A stretch of 64,000 bases of DNA from Musa acuminata AAA Group (taxonomy: Eukaryota; Streptophyta; Magnoliopsida; Zingiberales; Musaceae): NCBI RefSeq assembly GCF_036884655.1, contig NC_088339.1:21026001-21090000 (forward strand), read 5' to 3'. How positions within the stretch are numbered: position 1 is the first letter of the stretch; every line of letters starts with the position of its first letter. Shown here piece after piece: positions 25,530 through 38,601 of this stretch. A program made the position numbers and the translations under genes. Below the pieces are notes generated by a model. It had not been told where the DNA came from. It searched no databases and worked only from the letters and a program-made list of their open reading frames with translations.

Positions 25530-27594
25530 TGTTAAAAAGTCATACAATTGTGGTCCTAATTGGTGATTGATTGAGAGAAAAGGTTGTCTTGAAAGGATGG
25601 ATGGATGGATTCCATGGCTACAATTCAAAGCATGTTGTTGACCAATCGGGGATGACAGCATGTGTAGCGGAGTAGCTTAGGCTCCAACATATCGGTCAAT
25701 GTTTGATTCGATTGGTCCGGTGTTATGGGTTTGCTTTTAGGACTGTCTTTTCTTTTCTTTTATCCCTCTCTATTCAAATTAACTACACATGAGGAATTTG
25801 GGAGGTCTTCTGGTTGATCTAAAAAATTAAATCCAACTAAACTCTTATCTCATTATTTTGGATTGTTCGTGACATGATCTTTACAAGTCCGTGTAAATAT
25901 CATGATCCCGCTCGTAAAAGTCATGGTTTTTCTTCGGTAAGATTAAATTTTGTTTTTTGAATCACAAACCCTTGTAATTTTAAAGATAATATAAGTTATT
26001 AGCATAAAAAAAAAAGAAAAAGAAAAAACAATCTGTGTTTGAAAGGCTTCATCAATTAACAATTGATACTTGAAATATTATTAGTCAGTGCACAAGTGTT
26101 TGGCTATCTAAAATTCATTGAAGTGAAATGAGTTCTCAAGCCTTTCTTTTTAACTAAAATTCTTTTTTACTACATTTATCTTTCCCTATCTTACTTGTAA
26201 TTACAGGTAATAAACAAATGGGCAGTATAGTTTACTCGAAGCATACTGCGCCGCACTATGTTTCAGATTAGATCCGTGTCTCATCTCTCATTCCTCCGTC
26301 CTCCGTCCTCCGTCTTGTAGCCATCAGAATGTGCGTAGCGAACGAGACAAAGTGTGTTCTTTTAACCCCTCAGAATGTGCACAGCGTCCAAGACAAAAGA
26401 GAATGCCAATAGGAGGAAAGGGTAGGGTTGGTGGATCCCATTAGCCCTTCTTTATGTTCTCATGGATCTCTCCTCCGAGGGTGGGGTAGCCGCGCAGGAG
26501 TACGTCCTTTTAATTGGATCAGTCCCACAGCAACAATGAATGCCGTGATAACAATCTCTTTGTCCTCGTGTGTACTGCTTTTTTTTTCTGGACCTGCCAT
26601 GGATTCCTCATGCTTTGGAAATGGCGTTCACCCAAAAGGTACGAATATGAAACAGGACGACGATATTTAAGAGGAAGCCCACTCACAACCACCAGATGGA
26701 TGCCGTCGGTTCTCCAAAATATTCGTACGTAAGGAAAAGGGAAGAGTGAAAAGTGAAGTCTAAAGAAAAGAAAAGCATCCAAAGGATCATCATCTAAGTT
26801 AGCAAGATTCCCATAGAAAAGTGATGAAACTATATTACCATATTTAGTAAGTTAGTTCCGCGTTGGTCGAGTGTATGAAGATCACATAGTATTATGATCA
26901 TATCATTCGACATATTGCCACATTTAGTTTTACATTCATTCAGTTGAAAAGTCAAAACCTCATAAAGATCTGAGGCCAAGCTAGAATTATTTCTCACACA
27001 CCGCAGAGTACTCTGCATCGTCGGCTATGACCGTAGTATTATGATCAGATCCCTCATTCTGATATCCATAAAGAAAATTGAATCCGATTGATTCAAGTTG
27101 GGGTTAAAACTTACTGCTATTATACCCAATTAGACCCACAAGGGGTAGAGTTCTTCACATGGGCTCAACTTGTGAGCCCGAATAAAATCATATTATCGGC
27201 CGCCGAGTCAAACTAGTGATGAGTTAGATAAAAAAGAATATATATATACATAGAGTTGTTGCTTTAAGTAACACAACTAGATTTGTTTCTGGAAACGAAA
27301 AAAGAGAAAAAAACAGTAGGCAAAAGTCTTAGCTTTACTGAATAATTTTGACCCGCAACGAAGCAAATCTCAGATAAAGCATGAAAAAGATGGTATCAGC
27401 TACGCATTGATATATTAATTCATTCTCATCAATATATCCCCCAAACAATATGAACAAAAATCGAAGAAAGCGGAGTTAATTGTGGCCAAGCATTTTTTTT
27501 TCTGCATCAATATTCCGCATATATTATGATATTAGCACAGAATAAAGGAAGACGCATCTTACTCCATCATGCACATGGGTTCACTAAACACCGA
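25530..27594. other. Intergenic, downstream of LPA1
   Basis: It includes a short (GGAT)n at about 25594-25610 and the likely 3' UTR of LPA1 at its right end. Overlapping short frames around 26430-26780 look like chance. Confidence 0.5.
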
Positions 27595-30500
27595 TCATCT
27601 TTCTAGTTTGCTCAGCAAAGTTTCCATTGGTGGCAACTCCTTCACAATCTCTTGCCAATCCGGCATGCCCTGGGTATGAAAAATACAGTAAGGTGGTAGT
27701 AGAATACTCCAAGAGTATAACTTGCTCTTTATACTGGTTTAAAAAATTTTACTGTGTCATGTTGTTGTCGGTTCACAGAGATACGCATTTGTCTTCCCTA
27801 GTTTAGCTAATTCAGCAGCTAATTCAGCAGCGATGAACTACTTTCCAGTCGTCAAAAAGGATGAACTTTATGACTGGATCGAGCAAAAAATTCCAGTTTG
27901 CTAAAGAAACTATACCTTCCCTGACTTTCGAATACGTCCATCTAGACGCAGAATTATGAAAACGTCATCACCAGGATCAAGGACTCCTTCGGACTTTTGC
28001 TGATCACGTATCCATCTGAACATCACACACATGATTAAAGCTATACTTTGGGCAAATTTTAAAAGAACCAAGAAATGGACTACTACATGTTTTCTTATAC
28101 TTTTACTACAAAAACAACAAGAAAATGCATCCAGCACAAGACGACTTCAGCTAATTCTTTCAGGTGGCTCATTTATTCATTAAGCTTAAACAAGAAATTG
28201 AGCAAGATATAAAAAAATAGAAATGATGAACAAATACAAGTGAAAGCTTGTCGGTGGTTGAGATAATTTTTTTAACAACTGGTTGAGATAAGTGATCAGA
28301 TAGCAAAAAATATCAACTTGTATGGCCGCTTAAACTTGGAAGTGAGAACTGGGCCCAGTTTTGCCGGTACGGGTAAAAAAAAAAAAGGAAATATTCTCGT
28401 AGATCTATTGATTATTGTGACAGGATTAAGAAATACATAGAGAGATTTACAATATATAAGATAAAAGCAATGATACAGTTGGCCTTAATCAAGGGGTACT
28501 AACTAAGTACTAACAAAATCCCAAGTTTCAACAAGTGAAGGGCTAGGTCAATTTGAGACTGAGAAAGAATTATGTTTGTCTAATTTTGTGAATTTTAGCT
28601 GGTTTTCGCCATTGCTTTAGTTGTAAATTATAATTTTCGTAATAATAGCACTTTTGTGTTGGTTTAGCAAGAGCTCAGATGGTTTGACTTTATACTGTGA
28701 TGATCCAAAGACATGATAGGGGTAAAATAGTACTGAAAAATTATCTTAAAGAGAATTATCTGGCTAAAGATTTAAATTCTGTACACATTGCACAGGTGAA
28801 AGATCTCTCGCTTAATTTCCAATATTTTTTTCTTCAAATCTCATCAAGTTTGTTCTCTATCTCTCTTAATTATCTATCACATACAACAGTTGCTGAGTTG
28901 AATGCTGAAATGCAAAGGAATAATCAGATCGCATTCCTTTATCTCCTTCAGCCACTACTGAGCTTACCAAGGAATATTCATATTATATTCAAATTTATTA
29001 GTGCAAAATTCATATACGTTGAGGTCTGCAAAAAGCCATCAGAGAGGTCTGGACCCATGAAAAAATGATTATAAGTGTTGAGGATGTATTTATTATATGA
29101 ATTAAATCCAATGCATCAAGCAAAACATGTAGGAGGTAGCTAAATAATGTTTGGGTTTGAAAATATATAGATGAGCAATTTGTATATTAGGTAGTTATGA
29201 GAACATGTGGCTAGGATCAAGTACAAGTAACTGTCGCTAAAATTTTAAAAATTATATTTTAAATATGTAAACCAACTTGAAAGAATACATTAAGAGTCAA
29301 TTTCACTTACCTTTCCCATTCATAAGGAGATACTATCTCAGCCTTGAAGCGCACCTCAGCTTTCAATCGTGACTTTGCAGTTATAGATTGAGTTCGTTGT
29401 TCAAAATCATCCTACCAAAATGCAATTGTATTTTACGGCAATAACATCAATGATGCTAGTATAGCTAAACATATATAGTCTGAACAGTATAAGTTACTAT
29501 ATTTAGCATATACCCTAAACATACACATTTGCAAACATATAGGAGGAAAAAAGTTGAGAGATTATCAGGAAGACAACACAAAGAACATGGTACGACATGA
29601 GAATACCCGAGCATCTTCTGTTGATTAATTTTCATGGTATGACATGAGAATACCTTAGGTGACTAGTAGATAAACTCACATCTACATTCCTACTACATCT
29701 GTGATCAAGCTAACAACTAACAATTTACATTAGCTAGATTCTTTACCCAAATTTGGAAGTATGATGACCTGATGATCCCATAAAGAGAGTTGGCCTGTTG
29801 GATCAGCAAGATGGGGACATCTTTGGGCAGACTAACATCAGAACCCTAAAGGTGAATTTTGGATCGGGCCAGATTCATTGACATCAAGCTTTTAACTAGT
29901 GAAGACTGTATGTCTCAGTAGTCCCACATCACTATGGACTAGGTTATTATATGTTTAGAGATAGATGACTTTAAAACTAACAACTACGACTCAAGGATTT
30001 TGGCTCACATGGTTCTAATGCTGTTACATCGTAGTTATTAGGTTAGTCTATCGGGCTAGAACATGATGATTGATCTTAAAGTAACTTCAGGCTTCTCTGG
30101 GTGGGCTGACACATGACAAGATGGGGGTTACTTTATGTAGACTGAAATGTGAATTTCTTTGGGTTAGACTCCCATTAGAATCTCAGATGTTTTGGACTCT
30201 TGACAAGGATGTCAAACATTTAATTGGGGAAGATTTTAAGACCACAATATTTCCACATAGACAATTGAAGTTGAATAAAATTAGTACTGTTAGTAGTTGA
30301 ACTTGAGCATTTTGGACCACATGGATGTATACCCATTATATTTGAGCTACAAATTCAATAAGTCTACTGAGCCAGGATGTCAAAATTCCTGTTCTTTGAC
30401 TCATAAACTAACAAAAATGTAGCAACAATAGCTAAAATTGATTTAAACTCAAAAAATATTCTGTTATGGTGTAATTTCAACCCCATTTGAACCTAACTCT

Positions 30501-33500
30501 AGCTGAAGCCAATGCCAAAGAATAAAAGAAAGAGGAACAAGTAGATAGCAAACAAACTCCTAATTGAATAACCAAAAAAACCAAAAGAACAATAATGGAC
30601 CAGTTCCCATGGCCTATGATGAGTTCCCAGAGAAAGTAAATTGGTGCTTTGATACTTGAAAACTACTTCAGGTGTAATTGCATAGGTATATATAAGTGCA
30701 GAAGACATCCCATAAGAGCAACTCAAAGGTCCATTTTATGCATTTTACTGACCAAGCCACACATTTTTGCATTTAAATAGACAAACAAATAAATCTAACC
30801 CCAATTGAAGGAAGAGATGAAGCAGATTTTGCAGGAACACCAAAGCCCTTTTTCTCAACGGAAGACTTGCTATAATCACCCCAGATAACAGGAATCAGAA
30901 GAACACCTCGCTTAAGCAGTTCAGTTCGGAACCTTTCAGCCTTCTCCATTGCTCTTGAAACAGTCTCCTTCTTCCCTGCCAAAATTACCTAAAGTATTGT
31001 TCATATAAGACCTCCAAGTTTCTTGTAAAATTTGTAAGTGCAGAAAAATTGAAGAAACAAAAATGGTTTCCAAAACAATAAAAGCTAACTTCATCTCATA
31101 CAATGTACATACAAAAGAATGCAATTAGTCTCCTGAACAAATGGCATCTAACATAGCAGAAAAGTGACACTAACCGGCCTACAAGTGTCCCGAAGCTGCA
31201 CAAGTTCAACAATCCGATTAGTTGAAAGACGCACAGGCAATCTTGAGAGAGTTTCATCACGTGATATTTGAGCAAGCTGTTCCTCTTCCTTCTTGTTGTC
31301 CCAGATGAACAACACCACAAGAACAACAATGCCTACAGAGTGCTGATTCAAAAGCTTGATCAATTTAAAGAAGTGATTTCCAAATACCAACGAAGTGCAC
31401 TTTCAAGAATTGAAGGCGTCAATTTGATTAAACAAAATTGTCTTCATGGTATATATACTATAATCATTTACCGCCAACGTTGATAGCAGCATTTCCAGCA
31501 GTCTCCCAAAGATCAGGAGCCCCATCACCACCATTGATTGCACGTATGAGTCTGGGAACTGTAAAAAATATAGAAATCCCAGCTGCAGCAGAAAAAGCCA
31601 CATAAAAGAATCTTCTCACGCCACGAAATGGTGCTTGAACTTCACTAATGAGTTTGAGATCTCTTTGAAATCCATATCCTATGTCTTCACCTCCCAGCCT
31701 GGCCTACAAAAGCATGAGAGGAAAAAAAAATTGTTTCCATAGCATGGAAAAATAGCCTGAATCAAAATAAGAACTTAGGTACCCATGAAAATGCAAACTG
31801 AACAGATGGACAACCTCTTCTTGCAGTTGTTTAAATTCTGGTAAAGCTCTGAATGAGGCTAAGTCAGGATCATTCAGAATAGTGCTGAATTTGAGATTGT
31901 AATCTCGCAAAGCAGCTCGCAAACATTCTGCTGCTTGCTTTCCTTCACCTCTAAAACAAGAACAAAATTTTAGACAAAAATCACCTAAGAAAAAGAAAAA
32001 AACCCACAAAGAAAGCAAGAAAATGGAAAAAAGAGATGCAAGGGGAAGAATGCTAGCATACAATAGATCCTATTTCTTCCAAATGATGACAGGCATTTTA
32101 CTACCCAGAAAAAAAATCAAACAAGGAAACTAAAATTATGGACAAATAGTAAATTAGATGCCTGCATTGTATCTCAAAACCATAAAAGATTTCTCTAGGC
32201 CGTCTAACATATCAAATAAAATGCTAGACATTAATTACATCATTTCAAAATTTCAGGACTTACTAAAACAGAAGAACACAGCTTAAAATCATCCAGCAGA
32301 AAACTGGACAACAAACACTTAGCAAAAGAAGTTGGTTCTTGGTGCCTGAATTGCTAAGCACAAATCAAGCATCCAGTGTCCTATTTATCAACCTCATTAA
32401 TACTGATTGCAACAGAATAGAAAAAGCGCCAATAGAGTTAATTATCCCTTGTGCACCACTCACCTAGACAAATCCATCATTTCATGAACTCACTTTTTTG
32501 ACAGTCAAATATTAAATAAAACACCAACTTGATTTCACACTCAAGGACAACTCTAGATGAATCTTGAAAGCTACAACCTCCGCCGTCCTCAATTCCATAG
32601 TTATTTTGTACAATTTATTTTAAATACCCCACTGAACTATAACAATCAAACTGGAACCAGAAGAAGTTTTTAGTTCAGCCTCATCTTAATTGGGATTCTG
32701 TAGTCCTGCTAATTAGCTCCTTTACTATTATGATGATGTATAAGGCTGACATCATTGTAATATACCAATGTGACATATCAAATGATACAAATGATGGAAT
32801 GCAGGATTTATAAAAAAGTTCGAAAAGATTGTATCACTGAAATATTAAACCTTCCCAATAAATTATAGCACTATTGTTTAACATTTAAAAAAAATCTTGT
32901 GAGTGCATTACCATGTCATTTTTTCTCTCAAGCATTAGGTTATAATAGGAGAAAGTAACAAATTTCTTAACTGACATATAGTTTATCCATTGAAGAGCTT
33001 TTGAAAAGACAACAGATTGACTTCCCAAATTTCAAGATTTACCCCTCAATAGGATCCCTACTTATCGCAAAAAATGAGCAAATAGTATTAATTAATTACT
33101 TGCCCTGAAAATTTTTCCAACCATGAGGGCTTAATCCCTAGAAGATAAGGAAACTCCATATCTACATGCAGCACCAAAGTCACAATTATATTTGATTTCC
33201 ATGTATCTAAACATTCTAGCAGAGAATAGAGATTTTTTACTTGTATGCATGGCAGCAAGCTTTGTTGTACAGTGCTGCTTGAGCTTCCATAGGATTTGGA
33301 TTTAAAGAAAGGGCATTCTCAAACTGCACAAGGGCATCTTTCACCTATCACATTTTCAGTCATGCACACGGAAATGTGAGATAAAGACGTAAGAATATGA
33401 TGAAATGATGAAAAGAAAAGAAGGTATAACGAACAGTAGACTTTAAGCCAGATTCCTTATTACAGCAATGATGAAAAGAAAGGAAGGGAAGATTATTATG

Positions 33501-34957
33501 GGGCAAGCACATAGATACAATTTGAAAGAAAAGCATTTGAATGAAGGAGTAGCACAATATAGCATATAAATGTTCCTCCTAGGTAACTTGTCTTGTCCTC
33601 TCTTTCCTGACATAAATTAATGCATCTTGAGACTGTAACATTTTCAGTAGAAACCCATCCTCTTCTTTTTATGTGATAGAATTTTGCAAGGGCATTATTG
33701 GCCTCAAAAGACAACCATAGGGCATATGTTTAAGATCAGTACACATGGCCCTTGTCATGATGTTTTGATGAAGAGACCAAGCCTCCAGATCAACTATGTA
33801 CAATCAAAGTATGGTGTTCAGTTCAAGGAATTATGCTGCCACAGATTTTCTCTTTTATTTCTGCCTTTCCATAAATATTTCGGAGCTTTCAGTACACTTT
33901 TCTAGTAGCACCGTTTTCGGTCCCCTTCCCTTATTTTCATGTTGACAGCTCTTTCCTCGTCGCTTCTCTCTTAACTTCAAATTGGTCTCCTCCACCATCC
34001 CTTTTCAAGTATTGAAATTGTCTACAACTCGATGCAACTGTTTTTAGGATTTTCTGGTTTTCGATCATTTTTCATTCCAAACGAAAGAAGTCTTTCCTTC
34101 CTCTGTTGATGACACAATACGATTAATCCCTTCAACATAGTTAGCCTATTTCAGCAACATGATTGTCGTATTGGTTCATCATTTCCGTACCCTCAGCAAC
34201 AAACACAATCTCCTTGCTAAATAGATGGCAATCTTTGGGTTGCTAGAAACAGTATATGAAAACTTCGTGTTTTTGTTTGCTTTATGTTGCAAATTCATGT
34301 AATAGATCTCTTTGCAACAGTCACACGATCGTACTAATCCATTGTGCACACTATGGTCCATCATGAATTTGACAAGGAAACAACAGGAATCTTTAACAGT
34401 GTACCAGGACTAACCAGTACCATACATGATGGATCAATTCAGTTGCCTGCTGTATATAGCGCGCCATGAAATGAGTCTAATTAGTACTAGTAAGTGACAT
34501 GCATCAATAGGAAGGTCACTCATTTGCATTAGAGGGAAGGTGAAGAACTGACAGGTCGACACACTGAGTTCTTGAAACCAAAAGAAAGATTCAGATGCAT
34601 CGATGCAAATATCATCCTTTTGTGATTTCTTGACACTAAGACAAAGATTTAGGAAAGCAAGATCCCCAGTTGCTACTTTTATAACACAAGAAGCGCCGAG
34701 GGATTTGGCAATGAGAGACGCACCCGTCCCTTGGAGAAGAAAGAAAGGCCGAGGTTGACACACGACTCCGCCGTCTGCGTCGCAGTCTCCGGAGAGGGAG
34801 GAGACGGGGGGGAGGAGGAGGAGGAGGAGGAGGAGGAAGAGGCGACGGGGAGGAGACGAGCCCGTCGGGATCTGAGAGGGGTTTTGGGCGCAGACCAGGT
34901 GTTGGACTTCGGGCAGCAGAGGAGGTGCTGTTGGAGAGCGAGAGACGCCATGGCCAT
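27595..34957 (-). CDS. LPA1: LOW PSII ACCUMULATION 1-like protein
   Basis: Arabidopsis LPA1 is a thylakoid TPR protein that helps D1 insertion during photosystem II assembly. Exons, reading downstream: 34724-34957, 33241-33344, 31815-31950, 31472-31703, 31175-31332, 30800-30988, 29311-29411, 27916-28015, 27595-27669; 1329 nt, 442 aa, close to the Arabidopsis protein. Residues 1 to about 60 are Ser/Pro-rich and basic, fitting a chloroplast transit peptide. A TPR-like region follows (AESCVNLGLSFFSKGR, NPNPMEAQAALYNKACCHAY). Two membrane segments are likely at FFYVAFSAAAGISIFFTVP and GGIVVLVVLFIW. The conserved C-terminal part includes RDETLSRLP and PGDDVFIILRLDGR. The ATG at 34957 was chosen because a transit-like sequence follows; a second ATG two codons on is equally possible. 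All junctions are GT/AG and phases match, so the gene appears intact. Confidence 0.95.
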
Positions 34958-35124
34958 CACAGCCACGAAAGAGGGAGAAGTAACGCGGAGGAAAAGGCGA
35001 CGGCTCGCGCTCACATTTTTCGCTTCCGTTATCCGCACGAATGGCACGGAAGTAGCACATCGCGACCACCATTTCTTTAGTCGGGTCGGGTCCGATCCAT
35101 TCCGTTCCCGTGGATCTATACATA
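34958..35124. other. Upstream region of LPA1
   Basis: This short stretch should hold the 5' UTR and core promoter of LPA1. The reading frame of exon 1 stays open upstream to 35134, so a longer N terminus cannot be excluded, but those residues are unlike the family. Confidence 0.4.
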
Positions 35125-35315
35125 CAAGGCCCACGGAGAATCTGGGTCCGGGTCTATCTTGTTAAAGTCCGAACCCGGACCCAAGTTACCAAACTATAAT
35201 AAAAGGATATAATAATAATAATAATAATAATAGTAGTAGTAGTAGTAGTAGTAATTTACCTAACAAACCAAGGCCCACGGAGAATCTGGATCCGGGTCTA
35301 TTTTGTTAAACTCCA
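35125..35315 (+). repeat. Direct duplication around a (TAA)n(TAG)n microsatellite
   Basis: A segment of about 46 bp starting CAAGGCCCACGGAGAATCTG at 35125 recurs at 35269, 144 bp away, with a few changes. Between the copies lies a compound trinucleotide repeat at 35209-35254. Confidence 0.8.
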
Positions 35316-36816
35316 TTTTTTTTACCGGCACCTATTTTATTTAAAATACTAAAAATAATCTCAAAATCGGATCGACCCTTTTTATTAAATCGAACAACTT
35401 GATTTAAACCCGATTGTTCCAAGGGTTAGTTTGGTTCAATATGGTTGTGGTCCGGGTCAAATAGATTTGGGTCGGATCTTAGGAAGTTGATCAAGTCAAA
35501 TTAAGTGTGAATCAAAAGGTAAAGAGTTTACACAAGGAACCAGTATAACCCTAGTTTGCGACATCTCTCTCTCTTTAGTAATGATAAACTCCTTTACTCT
35601 CTAGTGATGAAGGACGACAGTAAAGTTCTATGCTTTTCTTAGATATTTTACGAATGGTAGCAACATTCTCCTATCTTTAGTGGTGTCGAACTCTTCTGCT
35701 CCTCTACGATATTTGCACATCTCCTCTCCAACTATGAATGATAGTATCTTTATCAGCAATCATATCCTCTCTCTAGAGGTAAACTTATCTTTTTTTTAAA
35801 AGAAAAAAAATAGTAATATTCTTTGAAATTATTTTTTTTATTAATCTATTAAGTATGTGCACTAATCCTATTAACATTGTGAGAGTCTTAAGAGGTTTTC
35901 ATGTTTATATGATAAAAACGATTGATTGTTCACTAATTATTGATATTTATATTTTTGATGCAACTTAAGGGTTTTGTTAGTTTTTGGTGAAACAAGGAGA
36001 GATTGATGTTGTAAAACTAAAAGGTATTTGTTGGTGAACTTTTTATTATTAAGATGTCAAAATCTTGGGTCTGAATCAATAAGTTTAGGTGAGGCATTCA
36101 AGAGAAATATGGTTATATTTGCAACACCTTCTAGGATTATTATTGATATTTTTAATGTTCATGGTGAGTTTTGAGTTGATTAATTCATGTTTTTTTTAAT
36201 TACAAACAAGTGTGAAAATGTAAATATAGTTTTCTCTTAGAAGAAGAAATATTTCTCAAACCTTGTTTTAGTGTTTATATAATTATTTTAGAGGGTTTCT
36301 AATTCTTTTCTTAATTGATGAAATTGGGTAAACACCCACTTTTTTTTTTTGCTAGGTGAAAATAATTTATAAATATTAAATATTTATACAAATTATTTTC
36401 TTTATTTTTTTATATTTGTTTAAACTTTAAATATATATCTCATATTTATAATATTTAATTTTATATATAAATGGAATGATGTCACTACGTAGATCTCTTC
36501 TACTTAGGGATAAGAACCATTTTATGTGGCTACTACAAGTAATATATATCATAATTTTATATTTTATATTAACTATTATTAGATTATATATGATTAATGT
36601 TATTTTTTAAATGTAAAGTAGAAGATGTTTGAAAACTAATTCCACCATCTTCACCCCTCATTGGCCATCATATCTACCTCAACTACCACGTTATCCCCTC
36701 CATAATATATAATTAATAATCATTATTACATATCATTTTAGTTAATGATCGTTATTATATCATTCATTTTAGGTATTTTGTCTAGGAACCGAGTGATAGG
36801 AGTCAAGGTCGTATGA
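35316..36816. other. AT-rich intergenic DNA
   Basis: No gene or clear repeat structure was recognised in this stretch. Confidence 0.5.
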
Positions 36817-38195
36817 TGTTGAGAAATCTAGGGCGACATTATATGTGTAGTAGAAGAACAGAAATAGAAACACATATTTCTTATAGCAAAAATGTTTCTT
36901 ATTGTTATGTGTAAAAACCTATGAAACCAAAAAACTATGTGTAAGAGAATTACCTAGAGAGATCGTATATATATTCATGAATTCCTACAGATCTATGAGA
37001 TTAGATGGAGTTCAAATGCCCTCATCCCTAGCAATGATCCATATGGCAGGGGCTGCGATGATGCTCCTTAAATCACTACTCAAATCTCCTCATTGTGCAC
37101 ACCATGCACTTAAGTAAGAAGGGCTCAAGTAAGGCCAGCCCTTCTTGTTGTCTACACATCCCAAACTAGGGCTACTAGCTAAGGAGAGGAAGAATAGGAG
37201 GTGGTAGCCAAAAAACCTTGCCTATAACCCTTTTGTTCTCTCCTATTTATAGAGGTCCCTTGTCAACTTAACCCTAATGGATCTTGCTCTATTAGGTGTT
37301 AACTGTAGACGTACTAGGCCACTACACCGTAGTCCCCAAACGATATAGGGGAATTCAATTCTTTGGACCTATCTATTCTCAATTATCATGTACCTATAGT
37401 CCCTCATCCATATAATATCCTACCATATATCAGACATAGTGCTGTCAGGCTCATACGATTTCTCCTCGAGTCTCGCTCTAATCGGATTCTCTTAGAGAAT
37501 TTTTTCTTTCTCAATCTGAATGACCTTTGGCCAAGGATTTATCTAGGCAAGAACATATGAGATATTCCTCTTATGATATCGAGAGTGGATGATCCTTTAT
37601 TGACACTTAATAACTATCATAAGGTTAGCTACCACTCCTTATGATCGGTTGTGCTAGAGTTGAAACTTTCAAACCTATAAGTTCGGTATCAAAGAGTGAA
37701 GTACTCATACAAGACATACTTGATGTCTCAAGTCTAAGGACCAAGTAATCATTGGGATAACAAAATCACTGTCTGACAATAAGGTATCATTAACTATCCA
37801 ACATTTCGTGAGCGGATCAATCAGTGAACTCATTCTCCAATGAGCACTTGCACTATAGCCCTAGTGTCCCCACGTGAGCAGCTATAAGACCAGTTGCTTT
37901 CATCATATGAATGAGTATACAATACACCGGCCTATCCGGTTATCTCGATATTCCTCTCGAGTAACCTATGGCTAGAATTATTTAAGGTCTGTGTTTAAAG
38001 GTAAATCAATCTCATTATCGTGATCTCATCATGATCCTATTCTCGTTGCACAGATTTATGGACATCACAATATATTTATGCATCAAACAATATAAATTGA
38101 GAAAATATAATAATAATAATAAGCAAAAAGACTATATGTCATATCACACATATCATCGCTCACATAATTGGCTTGCAGGGCACTTATGACAAGCA
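36817..38195. mobile_element. Probable solo LTR or LTR remnant
   Basis: A non-coding block of even base composition, unlike the AT-rich flanks, begins TGTTGAGAAATCTAGGG and may end near AAGCA at 38195. The flanking pentamers TATGA (36812-36816) and CATGA (38196-38200) match at four of five positions. Its end is therefore uncertain, and there is no coding region. Confidence 0.4.
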
Positions 38196-38601
38196 CATGA
38201 TATCTATTTCTCCTATGTTATGTCATCTTCATATTCTTACGAGGATACCTTTTTGTTATATAGCAAATATTCTTAATATTCTTATATATTATTATTTTTA
38301 TATATTATTTTACAACATTAAGAGAGAGATTCAATTTTAATTTTGGCAGTGTTTTAGTTGAATTTAGCTCGAGTAATATTTCTCTAGTTTTGAAGGTTTC
38401 TAATCGTAAACAAGTCATAGATGTTAAAGCAAAGTTCGGGTATATGTTTGAGAAATACTTTAAAGATCAATTTTATAGTAGACAAAATATTATAGACTGT
38501 AGTTGATCATTTTAGAATAAGGTAATTATCGATTTAAGAGTTCATTTAGAGATATGTACATGTTTTTTATAACTGTTATTGTTATATATGCATGTTATAG
38601 A

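Noticed and set aside
26428..26782. Short overlapping frames between the hypothetical ORF and LPA1
   Set aside because: Unlike any family known to me, with no supporting signal; likely chance.
34731..35165. Plus-strand Glu/Arg-rich 144-codon frame
   Set aside because: It is the antisense of LPA1 exon 1 with its Ser-rich transit peptide.
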